From contig JBAMJV010010660.1 in assembly GCA_037951105.1 (NCBI GenBank), forward strand, positions 1 to 64,000: a stretch of 64,000 bases of DNA, in the 5' to 3' direction. The notes below the pieces were generated by a model. It was not told the origin of the DNA and searched no databases. It was given only the letters and a program-made list of their open reading frames with translations. Of this stretch, positions 11,661 to 23,709 are shown piece by piece. This DNA is from Echinarachnius parma. Lineage: Eukaryota > Echinodermata > Echinoidea > Clypeasteroida > Echinarachniidae. Position 1 is the first letter of the stretch, and every line of letters starts with the position of its first letter. A program made the translations under genes and the position numbers.

Positions 11661-13040
11661 TTTTTCTCGTCTGATAAGGGTCTAGTTGGCTTCGGTAAGA
11701 GTAAGGGTTGGGGTTAGGGGTATTTTTTTTATTGTACATGTATTTACTTTTTTTTCAATTAATTTTGTTCTTCTTTTATTTTGACATAAAATAGATACAA
11801 AAATGCTTAAATATTATTGTTGTGCACTTAAGAATTTATTTTTTTGCTAAAATGTCATATTGATCCCTGTGACCTTTACACTTTGAGCGCACGACTCAAG
11901 AGTCAAGGACAAAAAAGTTATTGTAAATTCAAGTAGGTACGGTGACTTTGAAGGGACTTGGATAATTTGGGGCTTCTTCGTTAAATTTTTTTTTTTTTGC
12001 TGGAACCTTGAAAAATTATTCGGTATGCCTTTATAAGCCCCCAGAATGAATTTCAGGTGAATTGCAGAATTTTTCGCTAAAATATTCAACATTTTCCAAA
12101 ATTGATAAAACCCTGTCTCAGCCTTTAATTTTTTTTTTTTGAGAATGCAGAAGTCACTAAATGAGACATATAGACATGACTAGCAACTCATGTTTAACGG
12201 AAATATATAAAATTTATTGCATAATACAACTAATTGGCTGAGAAAATAACTTATCTTATAACACATACATTTGCCAGATATAAAATCACGCAAATGGAAA
12301 CCTGTGACCTGTGACCTTTGATCTTTGACCAAATGACCTTAAAATCACAGCCCTTCATCTATTCCCCTAGATACATGAATATGCCAAGTTTGGTGACGAT
12401 TGAACATTTGGTTCTTGAGATATGGCAAAAAGAAGATTTTCCCGCCAATTTTAACGATTTTCTTAAGTGGATAATACAGAAAACGGCCATAACTTTTTTT
12501 AAAATGATCGATTTTTTTTCAAAATCGGACTATCCCATAATGTTTTATTTTGCAGCAAACTAAATAGGAGTATGTCTTCCTAGCACATTACCAGCCACTT
12601 GCATTTTCTTGAAAATTCGATGTCCAGATTTCCAAAAATGACCATTTTGACCAGGGTCAATCAGGGTTCGGGAGGGATGCTTACGTGCATCATATTTCAC
12701 TAACCTGACAAAAAAAACCTCTGCAGGAAGTATGCTAACTCGAAAAACCTACCTCCGTGTTTTAGGTTACAAAACGGTAGGTTCTGGTTTCGTAACCACG
12801 CATTAGGGTTAGGGTTAAGGCCTATACTAGTAGTCTATATTAAAAGACCTTACATTGTAGATTCATTTAGCGAAGGACACATTTTCTGTGCCTCCGAAGG
12901 CACCCCCACAACAAAAATTAACTACAGATATTGGCCAAGAAATATATCAATTTAAAAGTATATATAATTAATTTAGGCCAAGCTCACGTAATGCTCATGG
13001 TTAAACTACCATTTTCGGGCCAAATTAGGTCATAATATGA
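11661..13040. repeat. intergenic with GTGACCTTTGACC-type repeat
   Basis: GTGACCTTTACACTTTGAGC near 11,870 and GTGACCTGTGACCTTTGATC near 12,305 are copies of a TGACCTTTGACC-like motif, followed by GAGATATGGCAAAAA, a pattern of dispersed repeats in marine animals. TTAGGGTTAGGGTTAAGG lies at 12,805-12,822. No gene. Confidence 0.4.
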
Positions 13041-13045
13041 CCCGT

Positions 13046-13120
13046 GTAGATGGCCTAAAAATCATCATTTACACCTACTATTTTATGGTAGGTGTAAATG
13101 ATTATTTTTAGGCCATCTAC
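13046..13120. repeat. 33-bp hairpin
   Basis: GTAGATGGCCTAAAAATCAT...CACCTAC pairs with its complement after an 8-base loop, with one or two mismatches. No target duplication was recognised. Confidence 0.8.
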
Positions 13121-14340
13121 AAGGGTGAGGACCTTGTTTTACTTGTTTTCTTCTTTTTTTTTGTTGCTTGTCAGGTGCCCGGCCTCATGAAAATCAAATG
13201 CCCCCCCGGTGAACCCCCCCCCCCCACCCCCATCACTGAAAATATCCTAGCTACGCCATTACATTGCATAGAGCACAATGAAAAAAAGGGTGAGGTTGAC
13301 TTATTGGCAGTCACGGAGAAAACTTACACTTATCTATTTCATTAATATAGGTTAATAATCAATTATCTTCGGCGGGGATCAGGATTTATCATAAAATTAC
13401 TTCAGTAAACTAAGGCTGATTGTACAGACTATCACCTGATGAAATATTATGAAATTATAATTCAGTACAGAAAAAATTACCTACATTATAATACGTATTG
13501 AACGATATAAATCAAGGTGTATTTGCAAGCCAGTTAAGGAATTATAAAAGTTCACACTAACGAACTGAGATTTAAAAAAAAATCCATATAGTAAGATACA
13601 TGGAACGACGACACTGGATTACAGTATGTCTGGATTACAGTATGTTGTAATATCAAATTAAATTATATTATGTCAGTATGTAACTGTGACGTATTTGTAA
13701 TACAGATTACGAAATTAGTAATACGCTTTGTAATATGCTGTGCCATGAAAGTAATTTATCTCAGTATCATACTGTGGCGATCTGTTAATGGGGTGAGTTC
13801 AACAATAATACAAAATATGCGAGTTTTGACTTTGAGGGTCAAGATGACCACCGAAGATTAAAATAATCTGCGAGCTTGATCCACTGGCCTTGATATACCC
13901 TAGGTCAACTTTTTCCAAATGTTATTCTCTCAAATAATAATCTTATTAAAAACACAATTTTCATAGAATATCCGATTCCCATGAATACAAGTGCATACAT
14001 TATGGAAATTAGTAGTTAAGTTTTAGTATAGGGGGCGCTGCACGAAATAATTTCTTTTGGTGAGATTATGAAAAACTGAGTGTAAGATTTAAAACAAAAA
14101 TATATTAAAAATGCTTACACTTTTTCAAATAAATTCAATGATCTCTCTAAATTAAATCATTATTTCATTAAAACATCACATGCATAATTGTATATGAGAA
14201 ACGGTTGAAACCAATGCTTATTTAAAGAGCGCCCTCTTGTGTTTTAATGTCTCTTTTTTTAATGATAACAGGCTTTGTACTGTAGTCGTTTGTAATTTTG
14301 TGTACCTTTTGAGCATGGTGGAGTTGTAACTATAATTGTA
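13121..14340. other. AT-rich intergenic DNA
   Basis: CTAGCTACGCCATT near 13,242 looks like another hAT-type end. No gene is supported. Confidence 0.35.
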
Positions 14341-16240
14341 TCCCCCGAACCACTTCGGGGGATACTATGGATTTGGCCTCGTCGCGCCGCCGCCGCCGCC
14401 GCCGCCGCCGCGTCCGCCGCAGAGATTTTCTTGTGAACGCTCTACAGGTCCGAGTTCTTGTCCGATCATTTTCTAATTTGGTATTAAGGAAAGAGGATGA
14501 AGCCTATTGATTTTGGTGTGGGGCGGAGTCCTGGTTGCCATGGTAACCATGATATAAAGAAATAGTTAAGATTACCTTGTGAACGCTCTACAGGTCCGAG
14601 TTCTTGTCCGATCATTTTTTAATTTGGTATGAAGGTGTATTAAGGAAAGAGGATGAAGCCTATTGATTTTGGTGTGGGGCGGAGTCCTGGTTGCCATGGT
14701 AACCATGATATAAAGAAATAGTTAAGATTACCTTGTGAACGCTCTACAGGTCCGAGTTCTTGTCCGATCATTTTCTAATTTGGTATGAAGGTGTATTAAG
14801 GAAAGAGGATGAAGCCTATTGATTTTGGTGTGGGGCGGAGTCCTGGTTGCCATGGTAACCATGATATAAAGAAATAGTTAAGATTACCTTGTGAACGCTC
14901 TACAGGTCCGAGTTCTTGTCCGATCATTTTCTAATTTGGTATGAAGGTGTATTAAGGAAAGAGGATGAAGCCTATTGATTTTGGTGTGGGGCGGAGCCCT
15001 GGTTGCCATGGTAACCATGATATAAAGAAATAGTTAAGATTACCTTGTGAACGCTCTACAGGTCCGAGTTCTTGTCCGATCATTTTCTAATTTGGTATGA
15101 AGGTGTATTAAGGAAAGAGGATGAAGCCTATTGATTTTGGTGTGGGGCGCGGTCCTGGTTGCCATGGTAACCATGATATAAATAAATAGTTAATATTACC
15201 TTGTGAACGCTCTACAGGTCCGAGTTCTTGTCTGATCATTTTCTAATTTGGTATGAAGGTGTCTTAAGGAAAGAGGATGAAGCCTTTAGATTTTGGTGTG
15301 GGGCGGAGTCCTGGTTGCCATGGTAACCATGATATAAAGAAATAGTTAAGATTACCTTGTGAACGCTCTACAGGTCCGAGTTCTTGTCCGATCATTTTCT
15401 AATTTGGTATGAAGGTGTCTTAAGGAAAGAGGATGAAGCCTTTAGATTTTGGTGTGGGGCGGAGTCCTGGTTGCCATGGTAACCATGATATAAAGAAATA
15501 GTTAAGATTACCTTGTGAACGCTCTACAGGTCCGAGTTCTTGTCCGATCATTTTCTAATTTGGTATGAAGGTGTCTTAAGGAAAGAGGATGAAGCCTATT
15601 GATTTTGGTGTGGGGCGGAGTCCTGGTTGCCATGGTAACCATGATATAAAGAAATAGTTAAGATTACCTTGTGAACGCTCTACAGGTCCGAGTTCTTGTC
15701 CGATCATTTTCTAATTTGGTATGAAGGTGTATTAAGGAAAGAGGATGAAGCCTTTTGATTTTGGTGTGGGGCGGAGTCCTGGTTGCCATGGTAACCATGA
15801 TATAAAGAAATAGTTAAGATTACCTTGTGAACGCTCTATAGATCCGAGTTCTTTTCTGATCATTTTCTAATTTGGTATGAAGGTGTATTAAGGAAAGAGG
15901 ATGAAGCCTATTGATTTTGGTGTGGGGCGGAGTCCTGGTTGCCATGGTAACCATGATAACCATGATATAAAGAAATAGTTAAGATTACCATGTGAACGCT
16001 CTACAGGTCCGAGTTCTTGTCCGATCATTTTCTTATTTGGTATGAAGGTGTATTAAGGAAAGAGGATGAAGCCTATTGATTTTGGTGTGGGGCGGATTCA
16101 TGGTTGCCATGGTAACCAAGAACAACGTACACCACCAAACTTGTTCAGTTCACAATATTACAACCCACAAAAGTGCAATGCAATTGGTTCGGGGGATACA
16201 TGTGCTCGGCTGCGCGACCCGCCGAGCGCGCAATTTCTAG
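14341..16240 (+). mobile_element. non-autonomous Helitron (HINE-like)
   Basis: The element starts with TC directly after an A and ends with CTAG directly before a T, the Helitron rule of insertion between A and T. Nine bases before the CTAG lies a hairpin (16204-16227: GCTCGGC, 10-base loop, GCCGAGC). The 5' end forms an 8-bp hairpin (CCCCCGAA/TTCGGGGG), and TTCGGGGGATAC is repeated near the 3' end (16188-16199). A (GCC)n run follows the 5' hairpin and the middle is a tandem array. No Rep/helicase gene is present, so it must move in trans. Central tandem repeats are known in HINE/DINE-1-type and bivalve Pearl-type elements. Confidence 0.8.
14431..16110 (+). repeat. 156-bp tandem repeat, eleven copies
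   Basis: The start word GTGAACGCTCTACAGG recurs every 156 bp from 14,733 on. The first interval is shorter (about 147 bp) because it lacks an ATGAAGGTGT block, and the last is longer because of a duplicated ACCATGATA. Units differ at only a few positions. Each contains the palindrome TGGTTGCCATGGTAACCA, an X-box/RFX-like inverted repeat. Confidence 0.95.
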
Positions 16241-16877
16241 TTTATAATGTTATTGTGCAGGTTTTGGTTACTTAAACTCAGCCTTACCAATATTTTTGGT
16301 AAACGTTGTGTGCGATATAATGTCATGAATCGATTGTGTGAAAGATGAGACAGCATATTACAAAACATTCTTATCATATATATGTTTCATATTTTTAGGT
16401 TGATGTGGACTGGCTTGTAATTCTTCGCGACCGCGTTGCTACATCAAACTCTTCATTGTCATATGAAACGCATGAAATATTTATTCATTTAAAATGGATC
16501 GGCGGAAAATACCCAATACCTCGGATAAAGCAATACTTGGAAGTCCCGTGTCCAAATAGACAAAGCTCTTACGTGTAAACGGCATGTAGTCTAAAAAACG
16601 AATAGCGTTGACGCGGATATTTGCATCCCCGTACATGTATTCACAACCACTAACATACTGTAATAATTTACAAACAAAGAAAGAAGGGTTGATCGTGCAG
16701 AATAAGACCAACATTCAAAACAACATTTTCTAACCAATTAGCATGCATGTTAGACGCAATTGCATTCTGCTATAAGCCATCTCATACAACTCGCAAACAC
16801 ATTGTAAATGTGTAATACACATACCTATTGTTTATTTTCTATTCATGAAGATACACTAAGAGGTTTAATTATCAACC
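16241..16877. other. upstream region of KY-like gene
   Basis: No exon is visible. It presumably holds the 5' UTR and promoter of the gene that starts at 16,878. Confidence 0.3.
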
Positions 16878-17156
16878 ATGGGTTGCGGAATATCAAAGAA
16901 CGAGGTATCCCCGCAATCCGTCGGATTCACGCCAAAGCCATCGGCAAAGCAAGTGGACGTCCGAAGATTCACGAAATCGCCCTTCGACCCTTCGGTAAAA
17001 GTCGGACGGGAGCCGATCCCTCTGTTCGGCGTGGATGCATTCCCATTGAGCAAAGGAGGACAGGAACTAACGGTAGAGAATACGTTCTGGCCGGGGAAAC
17101 GGGCTCTGATACCGGACTACAGGCGAATGGTGGAGCTGGACAAACATGCCATCGAG
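16878..17156 (+). CDS. KY/transglutaminase-like gene, coding exon 1
   Basis: The ATG is in good context (ACCATGG) and the protein begins MGCGIS, a typical N-myristoylation signal with a cysteine at position 3 that could be palmitoylated, so the product is probably membrane-attached. The 93 codons end at GAG before a GTAGGA donor, phase 0. The exon is rich in Pro, Lys and Val and has no folded domain that I recognise. It joins in frame with the next exon, which carries the transglutaminase-like core. An overlapping + frame from 16,808 and a minus frame are shadows. Confidence 0.7.
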
Positions 17157-17688
17157 GTAGGACAACAATTGATAACTAAAATGTCCCATTATTATTCTCT
17201 ATTCAAGCTTCATTCCATCAGGTTTTTTGTCGGTTGGTGGAGTGTAATTATTGGGGGATAAGAGGCTTGATATAGCAACTAAATAGCAAGGTGGCAAGTG
17301 TCATGTTTATTTTGAGGACTGTATACAAAAAAAGTGAATGGATCCGAAACAATGTACGAACGATTAGTAGACTAATGTTTTTCAATGTTTTTTCAACAAA
17401 TTTACCTCTCGATTAAAGTAAGAATACCATACTCTTAGAAATAATTAAATAACATGTTAAAGAAATCGGGATATAGTATATACCGACTTCTTGTATAAAA
17501 GAAGCGTAATTAGTGTAAATCTTTTTGCTCTGCATCCAAACGTTTAGAAACATGTTTTCGTCGTTTTCTTTTTCGCTTTATGTAGAATTGTAACCATTAA
17601 AAATTAGTTTAGTAATTATGTCCAAGATTGCATTTATATTGTGTTATGAAGCTATGTGTTTGCCTTGCTATTGTCTACAACACTGCAG

Positions 17689-17921
17689 GCGCCATCTCAC
17701 CTAAGCGATGACTTAACTCAACTAGTCAACTACCTTACCAAAGTGGGCAAATCAGATCTGGAGAAATTCCGCGTCCTATTTCGCTGGACCGCGCACAACA
17801 TCGCGTACGACTGGGAAATGTTGGAGCCGGGTGCTGTTAAGAATAACGACCCGGACCGTGCGCTGGCCAGAGGGAAGGCGATTTGTGGGGGGTACAGCGC
17901 ATTGATATACAAAATGTGCCA
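17689..17921 (+). CDS. KY/transglutaminase-like gene, exon 2 (catalytic Cys)
   Basis: The exon follows a CTGCAG acceptor and ends at a GTAAGT donor in phase 2. It encodes FRWTAHNIAYDW and GKAICGGYSALIYKMC. The Cys of ICGGYS, about residue 159 counting from exon 1, fits the nucleophile of the transglutaminase-like fold in kyphoscoliosis peptidase (KY), hillarin and relatives, which act at muscle Z-discs or in cytokinesis. The His and Asp of the triad should lie on later exons. I found none on + downstream; a LINE and its nested insertions begin about 1.2 kb further on. The gene may be truncated here or continue after a long intron. Confidence 0.7.
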
Positions 17922-18519
17922 GTAAGTGTTATTAATATTAATATTGATTAATTGCAATTTCATATTACTTTCAATAATAATTTTGTCAATGACTTTATTG
18001 ATACAAGGCAGTTGTAATGTATATACTTGCTGTTTTATTCTATGCAATATTCTTGGGATATTTTGTTCGAATTTCGATATATTATAAGTAAAATAGTCAC
18101 ATGCGAATTATTCTGATTAAATAATGCCTTCTTTTTGTTTCCCGCTCATTTACTTGACCGCAGAGTGCCAGGTGATGTCGTCACACTCGTTTTACCTTAG
18201 GCAGTATTGATTTAAAAAAAACACCGACTTTTGGTTTGAGGTAGGCTGGCTGTTGTCTTGGTAACCGATCAATCACACGTATTTTTTATTTTTTTCCCTT
18301 GAATCAAGCTGCCTATGGCAACGATGAGCTGTGACACCACACTTCGTTGCTCTATTGTTTCGCATGTAACTTTGTACTCCACGCTTACTCTATTTGGTAA
18401 ATAGATTTACCGATTTCGCACTTACCGCAATCTATTGTATATACCTTTGCTTTGATGTATGTTACTCTTTAAGTTGTTTTGAAAAGGCAATTCCTTTCAT
18501 GAAACGATTAGCGACGTCT

Positions 18520-18555
<36 letters not shown>

Positions 18556-19104
18556 GTTGAAATCAGGTCAGTTCTTTCTATGGGTCGTCCTTAATTTGAA
18601 ATTATGGATGCTTTTGAAAATTGTTATCGCATATTATACTCTTTGTTATAGTATACTCTTTATTATAGTTACGATATATTCGTTTGGTTTTGAATTATTA
18701 GTATTATGTTATTTTGCCATTATACTTAACTTATTTACAATTTGATTTTGTATTTTCGCGCAATATTTCATCTTTTTAGCAACGATTTTCGTTCAACAAT
18801 TATATATCTTCCAATGGGTGCCTCGCTATTAGCATACTGCACCGTCATTATAATATGTTTCCTCTCGCTCGTTTGTTATGCCAACAGTGTCTCAATGTGT
18901 GTTCATGTCTATTTTGTATTCGTGTTTTTGTGTCTCCCTTCTTACCAACTGCAAGTGGTGGTCTTCATTATCCTTTCTTGAGCTCTATGTCTGCACCGAT
19001 GTTTTCTTCTTTTCTTTTAAGTCATTGTTCAAGCGCTGCGAACTGTATATTGATTATGATATGCTATTTGGTTTTGGTTACTCAGATTTTGTTTTTGTAC
19101 AGTT
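17922..19104 (+). other. intron or LINE 5' region, poly-T tract
   Basis: AT-rich DNA with 28 T at about 18,522-18,549. The part from about 18,400 may be the 5' UTR of the LINE that follows, but its 5' boundary cannot be fixed. Confidence 0.35.
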
Positions 19105-21003
19105 ATGATGGCTAATTTAGATCACCACTTACCTTTTGAGTCTGTGAGCGAAGATGACCGTTTTGATGTATTAAGACCCATTCAAGCTAACAATCAATTT
19201 TTTGTTAATCATACAGGAACCTTTAATTAAACTGTTATTGAAAATATAAACTCATCTTCTGAAGAGTTGAACTTGAATTTAGATCACGATGATCCAGCAC
19301 AATATTCTTTTACAAAGTATATAACAAATACACAGTTTTATAATATTATTAAAGATTTTAATAATGATACATTCTCTTTATTGCACTTAAATATACGAAG
19401 TTTGAATAAACATTTTGATGAATTGCAATCATTTTTAGATAACCCTTCCAATAAACAGCTTTCTTTAATTGGACTAACTGAAACTTGGTTATACCATGAT
19501 TCTAACTTACCCTTTCTAATTGATGAATATGATTTTGTTTTTAAAAATAGGCACGGGAGAGTCGGCGGTGGCGTCGCCTTATATGTGCTTACATCTTTGA
19601 ATTATGTTTTGCATGATAATATATCAATAATTAATAATGTTCTTGAGACTCTTTTTATTGAAATTATGAATCCTGGAGGTAAACATATTATAGTCGGAGT
19701 TACTTATCGACCCCCTAATTGTAACCCTAGAGAATTTTTGACGCAATTATCCGACTTATTGCGAAGTCCAGTGTTTATAAATAAGGATGTTTTTTTAATG
19801 GGGGACTTTAATATACATTTTTTAAATCATGAACATAATAATGTGTCCCAAGAATTTCTCGAGACCCTCCTCTCTGCATCTTTTGTACCTATTATTTCTA
19901 AGCCCACTCGTGTAACAAACTCCTCTTCCTCCTTAATAGATAACATATTTTCAAATGTCATCCCCCACCCTGACTCTTATATTGTTCTTTCTGACATAAC
20001 TGACCATTATCCTATTGTGACACATTATACTTTATCTCAATCATTTAATAATAATGACCCACGTTTATTTAGACGAAAAGTCAATAATGAAAAATTAGCT
20101 AGTCTTACTTCTAGTCTTGAACATGTAGATTGGTCTCCTGTTTATGGTGTAGATGAAGTAAATTCTTCTTACGATAATTTTTGTGATATTTTGAATGATC
20201 AATTAGATACTTGTATTCCTAAACGAAGAGTTAAACTTAATGATTATAAAAAAACACCAAGGCTTCCTTGGATCACTAAATCGATATTACGTTCGATAAA
20301 TAGGAAAAATTATCTTTGTTATAAATATAAATTAGATGGCACAGAAAGGTTAAAAATTAAATATACATCTTATACAAATATTTTGACTAAGATTATTCGT
20401 TTGGAAAAGAAAGGGTATTTTGAAAATATGTTGTCTTTGTATAAACATGATATGAAAAATACTTGGAAAATGATTAAACAGGCAATGAATGTTACTAATA
20501 AGAAATCTGACATAACAAAAATTAAGTTTAATGATGAGATTGTTGAGGATCCTCGGGATATAGTAAATATTTTAAATAATTACTTTTCTTCGATTGGTGA
20601 AAATCTTGCTGTTAATATTCCCGCATCAAATAAGCATTTTGCTGATTTTTTGTGCCAGCCCAATTCAAACTCTATATGTTTTGTTCCTATTCACAGATAT
20701 GATATTTTAGATATTGTTTCGAAATTTGATTCTAAGAAAAGTTCTGGCCATCCTGAAATTAAAAAAATTATTTTAAAGGGCATTATATCTTCTGTTGTGG
20801 ATCCTCTCGTTCATATTGTTAACTTGTCTTTATTATATGGCCAGGTACCAAAATCTATGAAAATTGCCAACGTAATTCCTTTGTTTAAAAAGGGCGATAA
20901 ATTAGATGTAAATAATTATCGACCGATTTCCTTATTATCCTCTTTTTCAAAATTTTTAGAAAAGATAATATATTCTCGTACAGTATCCTTTTTTTAAAAA
21001 TAA
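19105..21003 (+). pseudogene. LINE ORF2, endonuclease and start of RT
   Basis: The frame opens at ATG 19,105 (MANLDHHLPF), is broken by TAA at 19,228-19,230, then runs open to about 20,997. An apurinic endonuclease domain is clear: SLLHLNIRSLNKH, GLTETWL, VGVTYRPPN, GDFNIHF and SDITDHYPI. The reverse transcriptase begins before ANVIPLFKKGDKLDVNNYRPIS. A frameshift in a run of T near 20,995 ends it. Base use is strongly AT-rich, unlike the Ty3 element that interrupts the copy. Confidence 0.85.
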
Positions 21004-21660
21004 CAATATTTTTTCTTGTCTCCAATTTGGTTTTAGGGAAAAACACAATACTGTACACACATTATTGTCCTTTATTGAGAAGGTAGCTCATACAATCGAC
21101 AAATCGTCTCATACGATAGGCATTTTCCTGGACTTCTCCAAGGCCTTCGACACGATTAACCACGATATTTTACTTTATAAACTTTCACATTATGGTATAC
21201 GTGGGTTGGCCTTGGAGTGGTTCAGGAGCTATCTTTCAGACAGAAGGCAGTATGTATTTTTAAATGATAACTCTTCAGCTCCCCGTAATATAAATTGTGG
21301 TGTTCCACAAGGTAGTATATTAGGCCCACTTTTATTTATTTTATATATTAATGACTTCTGTCGATCGTCCGAAATTTTGTCATTCGTACTTTTTGCTGAT
21401 TATACAAATTTGTTTTTTTTCTCATACGGATTCTCATAGATTAGTTGAAATTATTAATATTGAATTGAGTCATATTTTATCATGGATTAGAGCGAATAAA
21501 TTATCATTGAATCTCCAGAAAACGAAATATATGTTATTTAGTAAATCTATAGATTCTTCGTTACCGGCTAACATAGTTTTTGAAAACACCCCATTGGAGC
21601 GTGTTTCATTCATTACATTTCTGGGTGTAACGGTTGATAGTAACCTTTCTTGGAAACATC
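21004..21660 (+). pseudogene. LINE RT core with broken active site
   Basis: Continues the RT in another frame: LQFGFR, FLDFSKAFDTINHDIL, GVPQGSILGPLLFILYIND. The catalytic box at 21,392-21,403 reads FADY, where active enzymes have (Y/F)ADD, so the second metal-binding Asp is lost. A frameshift at about 21,410-21,430 moves the thumb region (LSWIRANKLSLNLQKTKYM) to a third frame. The Ty3 LTR then interrupts it right after NLSWKHL. Confidence 0.85.
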
Positions 21661-23573
21661 TGTAACCCGTCCTTGTGGGTGGATTACCAAAGAATGATGG
21701 TGGATGATTGTGTTTAGATGGTAAACACAACCTACAGAGTCTGTTGAAGGAGGAGGCAAATGAGAAGATGTTTAAAAGATGAACGACATCGAACGGACTG
21801 CCACTTTTATTCACTCAACAATAATTCCCAAACGAATCAAACATAACAACTTATTTTAAAATATACAGGTACAGGTAGTAATGTTACTTTCTAATCGTTC
21901 CCATAGGAACGAAAACCGTAATCGTAGTAATCATCACATATCTATAATAGCGTCGTTTAAACTAACTCTTAACAGATCACAAACTCACTAAACATATACT
22001 AGATATGTATACGAGCTAAGTTAATGCACTAATTATCAATAGCGAGTATTACATGATTATTACAAAACTAAGCTAACACACAAACCAAAATATAGACAAC
22101 TATGTACATGCAGTTATACAGTTTAACCAAACCATAAAATAAAAGGAACTTAGACTTTAGAGAGGATAAAAGAGAAAGATAGAGAGTGGGGATAAAGGGA
22201 CAGAGATCAGAGCGGGCATGACAGCGATTAATACATCAGTGAATATGAGAGAGAGAGGGGGAGAGAGAAGTTGAAAGAGATGAAATCAAGATGGCGGGGA
22301 ATAGTAAGCGAGGCGGGCAAGAAAAGGAAGGGGGGGGGGGTATATACAGAAATAAAGACGAGGGTGGCATTTTAACATTACTTATATCGCATAATGTATA
22401 ATACGGGGTAGAACACGCCGCTATTCATTGTATTAAAATACACGCTTCCAACTACCACAGTACACGTATTAACCTTAGCACAGAATATAATCTCCATCAC
22501 AAACAATGCCAAGAACATAACAAATCACCGTCTTATCCGCTTTTCCCCCGCTTCTACCAGCAGAAACAACGGACAGTTTGTTTGAGTATCACCCCTCATC
22601 AAAACCTCCTGAATAGGCCCCAATTCAATTCATGTACCCTTCATCGTGTACGGGCATACATACACTACAGAATATAGTATAGTCTAGTAAGGAGACCTTA
22701 ACGCCTCAATAGACACATCTCACATCCATGTGACATATTTTATCAACTCATATATATAATGAAAGCATATTCATATACCATATATTAGCATTCACATGAA
22801 CATATCAACATATAAACACCGTATATATAAATAACTAGTTTCTACTAGTCAACGTGTCTAATCTCGTAGACTTAAAGTGTAAATTAATTAAAACCGACGG
22901 TAGTTGAATTATACCTTTACAGAAAGCTAAAATAACGTTTAACACGAATATATTACTTTCCAAGTTAAATGGTATATAAATGTCGTAACAACTCACTCAT
23001 TTTAAGAACATTCTCGATTTAGTATCATAATCGTAATTAATATTGATAATAATAATACTTTCCAAACAGGCAATATTCTGCCTCATGAAGTATACGTACA
23101 ATATCAAGCATATTATGTTAAGCATAATTATATACCCCTCAACGATGAGTAAACGTCTCTTAAACATTATTACAGATTACCACTTTTCATCCCAAAATAT
23201 CTCGTATAAGGATATGCAATTTGTTTCCACACATAAACCAAGATCACCGCATTTGTATAATGAATACAATATTAACATTTCAATGACAAAACAATAGTAG
23301 AAAATATGGATAATTTACCTGTTGAAGGAGGAGGCAAATGAGAAGATGTTTAAAAGATGAACGACATCGAACGGACTGCGAGAGGTCGCCGTGTGCCTAA
23401 TATTGCGTGCGAGGGGCGCAGGGGTCATTAGGGTGACCCTATTTGCATAAAACAAGGTAACTAATAACAAGGTTGCGTGGTGATAAGTTCCGCCAAGCGT
23501 TAGGCTTACACGCGGGTCAAACAAAGAAAGGGGGGATACATTATCTAGTCGCATAACCAGTCGCCTGGTTACA
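21661..23573 (-). repeat. Ty3 element 3' LTR
   Basis: 1,913 bp. Compared with the other LTR it lacks about 50 bp at 22,037 and about 70 bp near 23,128. It contains a direct repeat of about 58 bp (21,744-21,802 and 23,319-23,378) that starts GTTGAAGGAGGAGGCAAATG. Confidence 0.92.
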
Positions 23574-23709
23574 CTCTCCCCTCCTTCGAAACAATGCCTC
23601 CCGGCATAAATTAAATTAACTTAAACTATAAAAATTCAATAAACATTAAAGGAATACTAACCCTAAACATTTATACACCGATTCGTACCGGGTTAAACAG
23701 ATCGCCTCT

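Noticed and set aside
12805-12822. Interstitial telomere
   Set aside because: Only about two and a half TTAGGG units.
18165-18200. Third exon of the KY-like gene (QVPGDVVTLVLP then stop)
   Set aside because: The acceptor and phase fit, but the sequence does not resemble the family and stops at once.
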